A DNA stretch of 64,000 nt. Source: Ceratotherium simum simum (taxonomy: Eukaryota > Chordata > Mammalia > Perissodactyla > Rhinocerotidae). The stretch's first letter is position 1. Each line of letters opens with the position of its first letter. Positions 50,820 through 62,722 of this stretch are shown in pieces. A program made the position numbers and the translations under genes. The stretch is from the NCBI RefSeq assembly GCF_000283155.1, contig NW_004454159.1, positions 22,147,431 to 22,211,430 of the forward strand, read 5' to 3'. Under the pieces are notes generated by a model, which was not told the DNA's origin, searched no databases, and saw nothing but the letters and a program-made list of their open reading frames with translations.

Positions 50820-51350
50820 AGAAATCAGAACATCACAGATTTATTAGAAAGTAGGTACCCCAAGCTTATAGGTGGCTATTAACATTGTTTTATTTCCTTT
50901 ATACAAAACGTAGAAATGACAGAAAAACACTCTTGACAGAAAATAATACCACGGACCTGGTCTTATTGAGGAGCTGAACCCAAACTGCCCATATTATGGG
51001 GAAAGGGAAGTTCAACCAACATTAGCAAACACTCATGCAATTGATGAAATACAAAATGGCATCAGTGGCTTGGTGAATGCCCTGTGGGTAGGTTGACTCA
51101 ATCCAATCTGAAAAAACGCACATTTGCCCAATCATGCTTTTAAACAGTATCTCTTTAAAAACAAGTTATATTTACAAATATCACCCCAAAATGTGTCTTG
51201 TATAGTATACTATTATAAATTTAAGGCATTCTGATATTCTGTTCTTCTGCTGGTGAGGCATTGTTCTCATGGTTCTATTTCCACAGAGGATAGTCCAGAA
51301 ATTTCCAATGGTGTCCAAAGGGCAGCAATGAGAGTTAATAAAAAAGTGAT
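50820..51350 (-). other. MYO18B: 3'UTR of the minus-strand gene
   Basis: AT-rich, repeat-poor sequence between the TAA stop and the likely cleavage zone around 50810-50830. No further long frame or splice site is evident. Extent is inferred from the polyadenylation signals; an earlier AATAAA at 50894-50889 could give a slightly shorter form. Confidence 0.5.
50840..50845 (-). terminator. AATAAA polyadenylation signal of the minus-strand gene
   Basis: On the minus strand AATAAA is followed within about 10-25 bases by a T/G-rich stretch (TCTGTGATGTTCTGATTTC) typical of a downstream element. A second AATAAA lies about 50 bases earlier at 50894-50889. Either could be used. Confidence 0.5.
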
Positions 51351-51435
51351 TTATAAGAAGAGTTCTTTTGATTCCGGCTCGGCAATGTGCTTTATGCTGT
51401 AGGATTTCTTCATTTTTCTACTCATGTCATTATGC
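51351..51435 (-). CDS. MYO18B: Coding part of the terminal exon (C-terminus and stop)
   Basis: A strong acceptor (TTTCTCTTCTGCTTAG, AG at 51437-51436) precedes this exon. Its first base G completes the split Arg codon. The frame then gives HNDMSRKMKKSYSIKHIAEP followed by ESKELFL and a TAA stop at 51353-51351. The tail end is strongly basic (SRKMKKS) and then acidic (EPESKE), with Ser/Tyr residues that could be phosphorylated. A polyadenylation signal lies about 0.5 kb downstream, as expected for a last exon. The preceding intron is about 9.9 kb and I saw no intervening exon. The direct join keeps frame, though an alternative exon in the intron cannot be excluded by eye. Confidence 0.58.
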
Positions 51436-52469
51436 CTAAGCAGAAGAGAAACCACAAGGCCAAAATTAGATAAAACTATGGTCAAGTTACAAGACGTATG
51501 ACACCACTAAACAGGTCACAAAAAATGGAAATTATCCTCACACAAACCACACTGAAAAACACTTCATTCCAGTAGGCAAATTATTCTCTTTTCATATAAA
51601 CCATTCTTTAAACAATAAAAGCAATAGTCATGTAATAACACACACTTACTGAACAGTTTTTAATTTGGCTCTGGAAATAATTTCCCAATCACAGTGACTG
51701 GAATCCAGGCAAAACTGTACAGTCAAGTGAATTTTATCAGAGTGAAACAAGATAGGAAGTATAGTACTGCTGCTCAAGTGAAAACAAGAGATATTTATAT
51801 TTTATTTACTTGGATGCACTGGTAACACCTATTATTCTCCAATAATCTTCAGTATTAATAGTTTAAAGAAGATGCTTTCTCTTTGAGTGTGTGATTTCTG
51901 AGTAGTAGCATGTTGGAAGACCACAAGTAGGTAAATCTATGGGAAAAGGAAGATACTAGGGAACAATAATGCTGTTTTTCCCTCAATACTTGATACCTAG
52001 TTAGCCTATGGAAAGAAGTACAAGCTCAAAACTTGGAACAGTTTTGCTTTTTAAGTGAATTTCCCTCTGGGTAGATGAATTCATTTTTATAAGATGTTAG
52101 TCCCATTCTGGGTATAAAATCTTCCAGAAAGGAGCTATCTCCTGAGGGTGGGCAAACCTACATATTACTAAATTCCTTCTTGTTGCTACACCGGAGAAAA
52201 ACAAACTGTTTCTGGTAATGGTACTTTCTAATATGAGAACATATTTGGATGGAGAACCCCAAGTTTAGTTTTATAGCCTCAAAGTCATGCTTGCTTACAA
52301 AGACCATGCAGTCTATTCTCAGTGTTCTAGTAAACAGTTGATCATTATCACCATCTGAAAGTTATTCTTACTTTTGCCTTTGAATAGAACTTTAGAGAGT
52401 TGTCCATGGGCGAGGAAGGGAAGAAAGTGCAAGAAAAATCTGGCTGGTAAAAAGACATTCTAGGGACTT

Positions 52470-54700
52470 CCAATGAAACATGGTGGATTAAATACAGACA
52501 TTCATCAGCCCTTTCTTACAAAACAACAATAAAATGAAAGTAAAGAAATGAATAAGGGAAATGGGAGAGGAGATGATAACAGACAAATGCCAATGATACT
52601 TCAGAAACGAGAAGGTGGATGGACATGTGGAATTGGTCTAGAGAGCAGAAAAAAGCAGAAATCTAAGCCTACAGTCAGAGAACCCAACAAACTGATTTTC
52701 ACTGCAAGACGCAGGAACTAGAAGTACCAGGTACTTCTGAAGGTCACAGTGGGTGCTGTGTAGGTGCTGAAAATGGGAAGATTATTTGAAAATTTTTTGG
52801 AAGTAGCAGTTCCTACCCCAGATTACCTCCCTGACACAATGCAGCCAGGAGACTGTTCCTTTCCCAAGGTGAAGGAAGACTGGAGGTTACATTTTACAAG
52901 GCATAAACCAGAGACTCTGAATTTAGCTGAAGGAGGTGGAAACCATGTGATTAAATGAAAGTCTCCCTATAGAACACAATTCTCAACGCATCTCAGGCTA
53001 CTCTGACTCACAGGTTCCTTGCAATCAGGTTTATGAGCCCTAGCAGGAGACTGGAGTTTCCTTATCTTGAGAAACCAACTGGCCAAGAGAAAGGACTACA
53101 AATACCAATTAGTGAGTTTCCCAACAAAAGAGCCTAGTACTCACCAGTCGGTGGGAAGCAACATCTACCAGTCAATAAGCCTTACCCATAAAGCCAGAGC
53201 TTCTATTCAGCTTTAGTTTCTTGTTCTTAAATATGAATGAGTTAGGGATCACTAGACATTTGAGGAAAGCACTACGAGGAAAGCCAGAGACCAAAATAAA
53301 CAGAGAAATGGAAGTCAAAGTGAATAGAGATAATATAGGGAGGTGATGAGAACTTCAAAACATTATTTAACCACAAAAAATTAACTACAACAACAACAAA
53401 AAAACTGGGGAAAATGTTTGCAATTCATATCACAAAAGGTTAATCTTTATAATATGTAATATATAAAGTGCTGTTATAAATCAATAAGAAAAAGACCAGA
53501 ATCTCAGTAAAAATGAAGGATTAAAAATAGTACATTCATATAATGAAATATGTAGCTATGTAAAAGAATGAAAATGCTCTCTCTATACTAATATATAAAG
53601 ACCTCCAACATGTTAGATGAAAAAAAGCAAGAAGCAAAACTACGTCTTTAGTATGCCACCTTTATTGTAAAAAGGAAGGAAAGATAAAAATATACATTTG
53701 TATTTGTATTTGATTGTAAAATTTAAATGTCTTGCATATATAATGCTATAAAAAAGGAACAAAGAGAAAACTAACAAAGTGCTATCAGTAATTAAGAATA
53801 TTTTAGCAGAAATAAAAAGTAGAAAGGTTGGAAGGTGAAATTCGGTAAATATCCTAGAAAGAACTAGAAAAAGCAAAAGTATGGATAAAGACAGAAGAAT
53901 AGTTAGAAAATTTGAGGATCAGTCCAGTGTGTCCAAAATTAGAATAACAGGATTTCCAGAAAGAGTAAACAGACAAATTGGAGGGAAGAAAATTTTCAAA
54001 GAAATGGTACAAAAACATTTCCCAGAACTGAACTATATAGGTTTCCAGACTGAAAAAGCCTTCTGAATGCCTACACCCCAGGAATGAAAATGGAAGCATG
54101 GCAAAGTATCAAGAAATCAAAATACTGGGGATAAAGAGAAAATCATAAAAGCTTCCAAGGGATTAGCAATCAGGAAAGAAAGGAGCTTCTCAACAGACAC
54201 ATTAGGAGCAAGAAGAAGATGAAACCATGTATTCAAGATTCTGAGGGAAAATAATTTCCTACCCAGAATTCTATACCCAGCCAAACATTCCTAATCCATA
54301 TGAGGGCAAATTGAAGATATTTTCAGACAGGCAAAGTCTCAAAAAATTTAGCATTAGGAAGATGTGTTTACCAAAGCAAAAGAAAAAACCAAAAAAAAGG
54401 AAAAGATATATTCAAGAAATAGGGCTCTACACAGGAGGGAAGCAAAAGGAATTCCCAGAATGATGTATATGGGAAACTCCAGGATGACAGTTGTGTAGCA
54501 CTGCCAGATAGAAGCAGTCCCGACTGGGGCAGGAGGAAAGAGGGTGTCTCCATGAACACACTGAAACTGAGAGAGACCTGAGAGGCTGCAAGCACTGAAA
54601 GATGGTTTCTGTCTCCAGCAGAGTGTTTAGAAATGAATTGTAAACAAAGAAATCAAAATCATTATCTCCAGGGAAAACATAAAGTTATATGAGAAAGGAA
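52470..54700 (+). mobile_element. HAL1-like (ORF1-only L1) remnant with a nested L1 3' fragment
   Basis: The 5' part (CAATGAAACATGGTGGATTA onward) and 53880-54365 look like one HAL1-type element, an L1 relative carrying only ORF1. The ORF1 frame is broken but readable: IRITGFPE near 53940 and PRILYPAKH at 54262-54288 match the L1 ORF1 RNA-binding domain. Between them, 53360-53745 reads as an L1 3' end, probably a later insertion. It lies in the last intron of the minus-strand gene, in the opposite sense. Confidence 0.6.
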
Positions 54701-54899
54701 ATGTAATATAGCACACTGCACGGATCCACTGTGATTAATATTTAGATAGCCATAATAATAATAAACATCAAATGCCGACTGAACCCCAAAGAGTGATACA
54801 ACTATATTGATGGTGGGAAGAGGAAGTAGATGTGTGTGTTGGGATCGGGGGCAGTGTTGGCTGCTAAAATAGAGACGGACAAATTTGGTTCATTGTTGA

Positions 54900-55110
54900 G
54901 AATATGGATTTGGGAAGCAGACTGGCTGAGTTCAAACCCTGGTTCCACAATTTATTGCTATCATTCCTGTGTACACTTGGGCAACATATATAATCTCTCT
55001 GTGCCTTGGATTCCAATATGCAAAATTTGAATAATAATAGTATCTACCATATCATGTCATTGTGAAGATTAAAACAGTTAATATGTATAAAGCTCCTGGA
55101 TTATTCTTTG
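54900..55110 (+). repeat. MIR SINE
   Basis: GAGTTCAAACCCTGGTTCCA and CTCTCTGTGCCTTGGATTCC, MIR B box and core. Confidence 0.7.
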
Positions 55111-56114
55111 GTATTTTAAGTGCTTTATAAGTGTTAGCTATCATTTTTATCTTCCATAGTAGGATGCCAATAGATAATAGAGATAATATCTAAAATTGAA
55201 AATCTGTATGAGCATGTTATTTAGAAATACAGAATATTAGAGAAAACATCTCAAGTTAAAAGCAAGTGGTTGATTCAGGGAGTGAATAAAGTTTAAAAAA
55301 TAAAGTTAAAAAGAAGGCTTAGGTTGTAGTCTAAGGATAATATCATTTAGACATTGATGGAGTATTTCTGCTTTAATATAAGGGGTACTGTGGTCAAAAA
55401 CACTCAAAAGAACACTTTCTGCAGGACAAAACTCAGCATGATTAGACCTGAATCTATACCAAGTAAAATGTTAATTTGAGGCATTTATCTGAATAATATC
55501 AAGATAATTTGAGCCTCCCTGAACCCTTCAATTACCTAGTTTTGAATTACCAGTATTCAAAAGAACAAAAGTGTTTGGGTAATTCTGGCATGGATTATTC
55601 AGATAATTTGCTGCTCCTTGATTTCATTCTTGGATATGAAATCATATTCTCAGTGACCAAAATTGGAAAGAAGGCTTAAATTTAAATAACAGTTTTTCAA
55701 GTAATCTAATTCACTGACTCATCTAGGCATGGATTCCATATTTCCATAGCCCACGCTGACCAGACAGCAACTTAGAGGATTAGTCTAAAATGGCCCATGG
55801 GCATATACTACATTTCCACTGATAACCAAAACAGGGAGACTTTTGCTACTTTTGTGATCTCTTTCAGAGCTTTACTGAGAGCATATCTATAAATCCCATC
55901 TACTAAGAAATGGGATTCTGGTTCAAAGAATGAAAATTTGTACTCAAAATACCTAAACTGAAACTTGCTGTAGGTAGGTGGACTTGTAAGCAAAAGGCTT
56001 AGATTTATACAGAGCCCATCATTCTTTCCGTGGGATGACAGAATCAGTCCTTTTTGTTTTCTTTTTCCCTCTTCTTCCCCCTTTTCCTCTCTCTAGCTCT
56101 CTCTTTCTCCAAAT

Positions 56115-56240
56115 ATTTATGAAGTCCCTACCATGTGCCAGGCACCAAGCTAGATGCTGGGGGTACAAATGAGGGTAGGATGGTGCTATTGATGGTCACT
56201 ACTCTCAGGGAGTTCTTATACCTTTCATGGAGCTTACCAT
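56115..56240 (-). repeat. L2 fragment, reverse orientation
   Basis: CCCTACCATGTGCCAGGCAC and AGATGCTGGGGGTACAAATG. Confidence 0.65.
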
Positions 56241-59200
56241 GTTTTAACTGTATCCTCTTTTAATTCTCTCTTGATTATGATCTCCCTGAATAAAAGGACA
56301 GCAAAATGTGTGGCTTAGAGCTAAAGATATTGCTGAAATGAGTGCACTGGCAATCCAAGGAAGTGGTGATCAGGAAGGTTATACATCTATACTGTTCTCA
56401 GCCTGGGAAGGAAAATCCCAAATGACTGTGGTTGGAGCAGGGATGCTTGGTGAAGGTACCGGAAGGTGTCTGGGTAAAGTCTCTATTTGGTACTTGTAAA
56501 CCTCAAAAGACTTGCCGTTTCTTTAAAACTCCAGCTGTAACAGACTTTATAGACAGGCCCTGCTCTTTTAACGTACAAAGACACCCTAGTGGTGGCAGAT
56601 GTGTGGTGCAAATATGACACTAATAGAACATGTATCCCCTTTGGAGTTACACAACTCAAAACTGGACCCTGGGGGGAGTGAGGAAGGGAAGGTGGAGGTG
56701 GGAGAAGGGAGTTGTTTGTTCTTAAGTTTTGTGACTACAGTTAAACCAGGATTAGCATGCTGAAAGAATGTATTTCTAGTGAGATTATTTTGGTTTCCAA
56801 GGCAGATCTCCCCTCCTTACCCTCCTACCTATAGTTCATGGGTGTTCCACATGTTTATTTCCTCTCTTCCAAGGGTAGTGCTTTAAGACAGAACATAGGA
56901 TCTTAGTTGCAATAGCTTTTTCTATGTCTCAGCTCATCACACTGTGATACTAAACTCTGTTTCAGTGTCTTCCTGAGGCAGAATATGCTTTCTCCTTTCC
57001 CAGAGGGTGTGAGGAGCTTATGAAAAGAAACTCCATTTGTGAATCGTGGTCTCATCAGTCTTGGGAACTATGGCAGCTTTTATAAAGAGTTTGCTAAGTT
57101 GTGCCCAGATGCTGGAAAGATCTGATCATTTTAACTATTCCCCATAACGTGGGCATTTTTCTCTACAAGATTCTACTATGCAACAGCCAATGACAACGCA
57201 AAACTGTGGCCGGTTTCAAAGGAGAACCTGTTACTTAATTCACGTAATCTAGAGAAATGGTTCAAGATTGGGGTCTCCTTTCTCCTCCAAGTCATAGGGA
57301 CAAAGCTTCAGTATGAAATAAGGGTTTCCTCTCTGAAACTAATTTGAACCCTAGGGAGGGAGAGATGGAGGTGGGAGGGATGAGAGTTGTGCAGGGAGCA
57401 CAGAACACCTGGGGAAACATGGGGAGGCGTGAAGGGGAAGGAGGCCAGATAGACTCTAGAGATTTCTGGAGCAGAGGTACCTGGTATCAACTCTTCCTGA
57501 TTGGCTCTGGACCCCCGAACTAGTATATTAGAAATGAAAACACAGAAAAACAGAGCTTAGAATTTGAAACTATGGTTTTTGAGCAGAAACTCTAATGTCT
57601 ACAGTGTTAATAAATACCCTTTTAGCATTAGCACTATAACAAACTTTTCTGAACTGTTACATTGGTAAGATTCGGCCTGCTTTGGGAGATTCACTCTAGA
57701 ACTATGGTAATATACCTATGACTGAGTAATTACATGATTATTCCTTCAAGAATCCTTAAAGAGCATATGGGTTAAAAATAAATATTTTAAGGTTGAAAAT
57801 TTAAGACAAGATTAAATGTGGTTATTTTATTATATCCAGAGAAATTCTTGCAAGGATGCATTTGTTCAGCAGGATCAGGGATTCCTTTTTGTGCTGAATG
57901 CATTTGTCCATCATGATTCTGGAAATGCTGTTCAGTGGGGCTGTGGGTACGCGCTGCTTGGAACAGGTTTCAGCCAGGGCCTCACCTCTACCTTCCCAAT
58001 GTCTTCCACCTCTTTGCTTATTTTTCTGTTTAGTATGGTGTCCTGACAATACGGACAGAAATATGTGTGTCTGTGTGTTGGTAGTGGGTGGGGGTGGGGG
58101 TTACCCAGAACTCTGACTTCCTATTGGGCACAGCAGTTGACCATTGCCATACTCTGACATCACTTCGGCCAAACATACCACTCTTTGAAGTGGTATTGAA
58201 CAACCTTGACATCTATGCAAAATATTTGATACTAGCTCTTGGTTCCAGATGTATATTCCCAGTGTGGCTAATTCTTTGGCAGCAAAACCCACACTGATGG
58301 TGTTTATTGCTTAACGTCTTTTAAGGAATCTACTCTCATGTTGGTGCTAGGATTAGGGGTTTTCTGACGCTAACCCATCAGGCCCCAGTGCCACTGTGGT
58401 CAGAGAGGGTGTGACTGCTGGTGGCCAGGGGTCAATGCCCTTTGCTTATCGGTAACTGGAATCAGTGCTCACTTCATGTGTTATAGATCTCAGATAGACT
58501 TAAACTCTGGGAAATGAATGTCTTATTGTCATTTCAAGACAATTGCAAACATTCTCTTGGAGTTGTAATAACTCAAAACTAACTTGTCCTTTATAAGAAA
58601 AAGTAAAGATAAATCTGCTTGTTATAAACAAAGTCATCCTCTGCAGTTGAAACACACTGGGAAAGCTGTTCAAAGTAATAGTGTTGAATCTAATTTTAAA
58701 GGACATTGAAAAGAAAATTTAGATTCTTTGCTAGCAAGCTGTGACCAATTGAGAAAAATAAATAGCAAACAGAATCCCCTCACAAAGCTGACATTCTTTA
58801 AAATGTTGTATTTATTGCCCCCATTTTTCCTTTACCAGGAAAAATAAAAATTTCTTAGGAACTAAAAGGTGATTTCAGTGTATGCCTGGAACTAGAGTCC
58901 ACTGCCCCACTCTTTCTCCCAGGGCTATCCTGATAGGGCCATTCAGCGGCATAAGGTTTGGAGCCAACTCTGACCTAATACTGCCACTGGTTTCCAAAGT
59001 TATATGATCCCTGCTACCCGAGAGGAGCCATGTGGCCTTCACGCAAATTCTTGGGCCAAGATTTGAAGGCATCACTGACAGATGAACACTTGAGTTCCTT
59101 TCTTTCTTACATCTTTCTATGGGATGCTCTTTCTATGGGTCTCATAGGCAAAATGAAGTGGGTACTAGGGTCAACTAGGTGTTTCTTATGCCTACATTCC

Positions 59201-60354
59201 CATGCTAGTTTTAATTTCTCTGAGGAATCTTTATTTCAACTAGAGATATCCATCCTTACTTTATCTGAGGAGTGAATTGGGCCGGCTCTCCCTGCCTCTG
59301 TGTGATTATGAGTGAAGCAGAGAGACCTCCCTTCGCTAGCATGAACAAATGAGTGGGTTTCCACTTTCTCCAGAACACATGCCAAACTAAAACCATGATG
59401 AAGTATGGGTGAATTTATAAGGTAGGGAAGGGAAGGGGTCAGGATGCTATTTAAATACACTGAATATTTTTATTTTTGGGTTTCTGTTTATCACTGAAAT
59501 CAAACTCTTAATACATAAAGCCAGTGAATCTGATAGGTTCAAAACTGAGCCTTCAGAAGGATTGTTCCTTAAACTGAGTATGAAAGTGTTAACCTAGTGT
59601 CAGATATCTGAGTAGCCCCATAACCTCATTTTGTGCTCTGATTTTTGTAATCCTATTATAGTAGATTGTTCAGCTCTGTTCCCTTGCTTGTAAAAAGACA
59701 GGATGAAATATTTCTGGCAGAAGAATCTACTGTGATACTAATTGTCTTGTTTCCAGGTGCTAGAGGAGCCTGGAAGAAATGAGAGGTATTCTCCTTCCCC
59801 CTCCCAAAGAGTTTGCCAAGTCTTTGTGCTTCCTTGCTTCAGGGTATTGCTGGTAACTTCTGTTTAAGGAAAAAGCAGAATTTTACAGGCACCAGAAGAT
59901 ACACCCAAACTAAGATGGGGACAGAGAAGGGTATGGGGGTGGGGAAGATAGGTTGGGAAAATCAGAAGTGGGCCAATACCAATGACTGGCAAGGGAATGG
60001 GTATTTTTTTCTATTTCTTTCCCACCCCAGGCATTGGGCTCTCAGCACTGACCAAGGTTTCCTGCCCCAGTGTGGCCGGAAGCAGCCCAGACTTAGGCAA
60101 CATGTGAGCCTGATCCAAGCAGAACACTGGTGACCAGTAAATACCGAAGCTCCAAGGCACTTCCTTCAACTTACTCAATTAATCAGACCCCTAAGGGCAC
60201 CCCCTAAAATGGCTGAGATTTTCTATTCCTCTAGCCTGAATAGAGACCTGGAGCAGATTAAATTTGATTTAGAGGGGAAAAAAAGGAGAGTGGCATATTT
60301 TGCACCTTAGTATTCTGAACTAAAATTCATACCTACAACACATACACTCATATT

Positions 60355-60402
60355 TGTGTGTGTATATAATTATATACATATACACACATACACACATTTA
60401 TA
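60355..60402. repeat. TA/CA mixed microsatellite
   Basis: GTGTGTGTATATAATTATAT followed by ACACACATACACACA. Confidence 0.8.
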
Positions 60403-60910
60403 CAACCATCTTGGAGGGTTTTGGGAGTGCCAAAAGGTGTGTCATGTTTTTCTTTTAATTTAAATGATTAATATAAATTTAATTTAATGTAAATGATTAC
60501 CAGTGATAGTCTCCTTTTAAAATGGGTTTGAGGGTTTAACTCTTCTGAAATCAACCAGTCAAGAGGCACTGACTGCATTAACTCTCCCTTGACTGCTCTC
60601 TTTTTACTCCTCCCCTTTCCTGCTTTGGTCAGGGAGTGGTGCATATTCCTGGGGGGGTGAAAGAAAGCTATGCCGCAGAAGGACTTTGCCCAACCAAGTG
60701 CCTGAACCACTGGGGAACTCGAAGAGGATCCTGTTATGTACACAGTCCATGCATTTTGAATTGTAAACATTTTCTTTGAGAAAGACCCTTGTTTTATTGG
60801 TGGGCACTCCCATACTTGCTCATTGACTGGCATTGTGGTTCCGAATGCTCAGCTAGAGCAATTTCAGAATAGCAGGGCCTTGCTTCTCCCAAGAGCAACA
60901 GAACGGTGAT

Positions 60911-60939
60911 TAAAGGAGCTCCTATAAGGAGCTCCTTTA
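60911..60939. repeat. 29-bp palindrome in the last intron
   Basis: TAAAGGAGCTCCT, then ATA, then AGGAGCTCCTTTA: two perfect 13-bp inverted arms, followed by a degenerate third copy of CCTTTATAGAAAGGAG. Confidence 0.8.
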
Positions 60940-61364
60940 TAGAAAGGAGTCTATAATCAGCAAGGAAATAAAACCTCAGCTCTGTTTCAAAGTTCTGATT
61001 CTGATCGGAGGTTGATTCATTCCACCCGTGACAGGAAATTTAATTTCTATACTTACTTGGTACTTGACTTCATTAAAACAAAGACTGAAAGCCAAAGTCA
61101 ACTGGGAAACACAGTATGTTTGTGAGCCTAGTAGATTCCTCTGCCCTCTGCTGCTGGAATAAAGCCCTTCCAGTTGGGCACTTGCTCCCTTTCTAAGGCA
61201 CAGTTACAAGTCTGCCTGCTTTTATTTGGGGGATGAGTTGTAATTTTCTTCTTCCTTTGTGTCAGCCCCTGCTAAAGGTGCTCCAGGACCATAATTTAAA
61301 AGGTCATGCAATTCAAAGCGAAGGCATGGGACTGCTGTGCAATGCATCCCCTAGCACCACGTAC

Positions 61365-61435
61365 CGTGCATAGTTACGCAGATGCTCTTCAATCAGCAGG
61401 TTAGAGGAAAGATTGATGCAGCTGCCGTACATCTC
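61365..61435 (-). CDS. MYO18B: 71 bp penultimate coding exon of the same gene
   Basis: Found by splice-site reading, too short for ORF calling. The acceptor reads ...CACCTCTCTAG before 61435 and the donor GTACGT follows 61365. Entering in phase 0, as the 1069 bp exon requires, it gives 23 codons plus two bases (CG): EMYGSCINLSSNLLIEEHLR then NYA and a split Arg. The split codon CG|G is completed by the first base of the last exon, so phases agree on both sides. The peptide is short and moderately hydrophobic, with a possible amphipathic helix around NLLIEEHLRNYAR. Codon use and splice quality look like a conserved exon. The length is not a multiple of three, so skipping changes the reading frame. 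The assignment to myosin XVIIIB follows the neighbouring exon and is tentative. Confidence 0.6.
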
Positions 61436-62722
61436 CTAGAGAGGTGCAATTAAACGTCATCTGAAAACATGCAACAAGCTCAGCACATGCACAAGTCTCA
61501 ATAAACAGGAGGCATGCAGGAGACAGAGGACAGAAGCTTTATATACCCTTTAAGGAGCACAGAGAACTATTGAGATAATTCTTCTCTTCTCGAGTGAGAG
61601 AATCCATTAAGTTACTTGGAAAAATTTTATTTGAGCAATGTAAGTCTGGACACATTTAACCCAAAGGGACTGGTGTTTGGAGCACAAGTGTGACTTTTCT
61701 AGCTGAAACAAATACACACTACAGTGCTTTATAAGAAAGACAATTCATAGTGGAAATCAATGTATAATTAAAATTGGTGTTCAATTAATTAGAGAGATTA
61801 AAACTAAAACTTGACTTTGGTATCGCAAAAAGAATTTGGACAGTTCTTAGATCTCACTATAATGGGATTTTACCTTATAGCAAATAATAAATTATGCAGG
61901 TTGTGACTCTCTAGATTGCATGATGGATATTCTGGGTCCTTCCATTTTTCAGAGAGTTTCACATTTTGGCTGCTATACCATTTTTTGATGGCATGGCGTG
62001 AACAGAACACACAGGAAACACTGCCTATAAAGATGTTTGCATCTCTTATTCACTGGACTTAAACCACAGATTATAGCACATGGTTTTCCAATAAATGCAA
62101 TTATAAAATGTAGTTCACAGCACACTCTGCCATCCCCTGTGTACTCGCAAGCACTTGAGACTGCTATAGCTTCCTGATCAACACTTAGGGGCCTAAATCA
62201 TAAAATGCCAATGTGGAGGTCCCTGTGGTGTATTCATTTCAAAGGTCATTCCAAAGTTGAGTAGGTAAGTCTTTAGAAATAGAGTTTCTACTTATGTGCT
62301 CTTTAATCAGGCTTGAGAACACACTACCCAGTCATGTGAAGAGAACAAACTCTGCCTGAAGCAGAATCAGGGCCAAAGAAGGGTGCCTGATTTCACATCG
62401 ATCGGTGGTCTAATCTTGCAGAAATGCTCCCAGTCTAGGACTCCTAATACTCAAACTATTCAGGGAAATTTAGGGACCAGAATATAATCTCCTGTGATTT
62501 ATTGAATCTTTCTCTCTTAGAGTATTTTCCAAAGGTAGAGCAAAGGGTATGTACTCTAACATGACATATCTCATTAGAAACACATGAATTTGGCTTTCCA
62601 TGCATCCCTTTGGAATTTTTCTTGGGATTCCCTCAAGGTGGCAAAGATCAACAATCTGTAGTGTTAGGAACAACATAATTAATTCAAAGGAAAAAATGGG
62701 ATATTCTCCAAAGAGCACTTAC
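61436..62722 (-). other. Intron between the 1069 bp and 71 bp exons
   Basis: A GT..AG intron of 1287 bp. I see no clear interspersed repeat in it and no further exon. It is AT-rich with several stop codons in all frames. Confidence 0.55.

Larger units (their letters stand above)
51436..61364 (-). other. Last intron of the minus-strand gene (about 9.9 kb)
   Basis: A GT..AG intron. It holds a HAL1/L1 composite at 52470-54700, a MIR at 54900-55110, an L2 fragment near 56115-56240, a CA/TA microsatellite at 60355-60402 and a small palindrome at 60911-60939. The parts at 51440-52465, 55150-56100, 56250-60350 and 60410-61360 show no repeat I can name and no convincing exon; the ORFs there lack paired splice sites or family resemblance. 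Confidence 0.5.
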
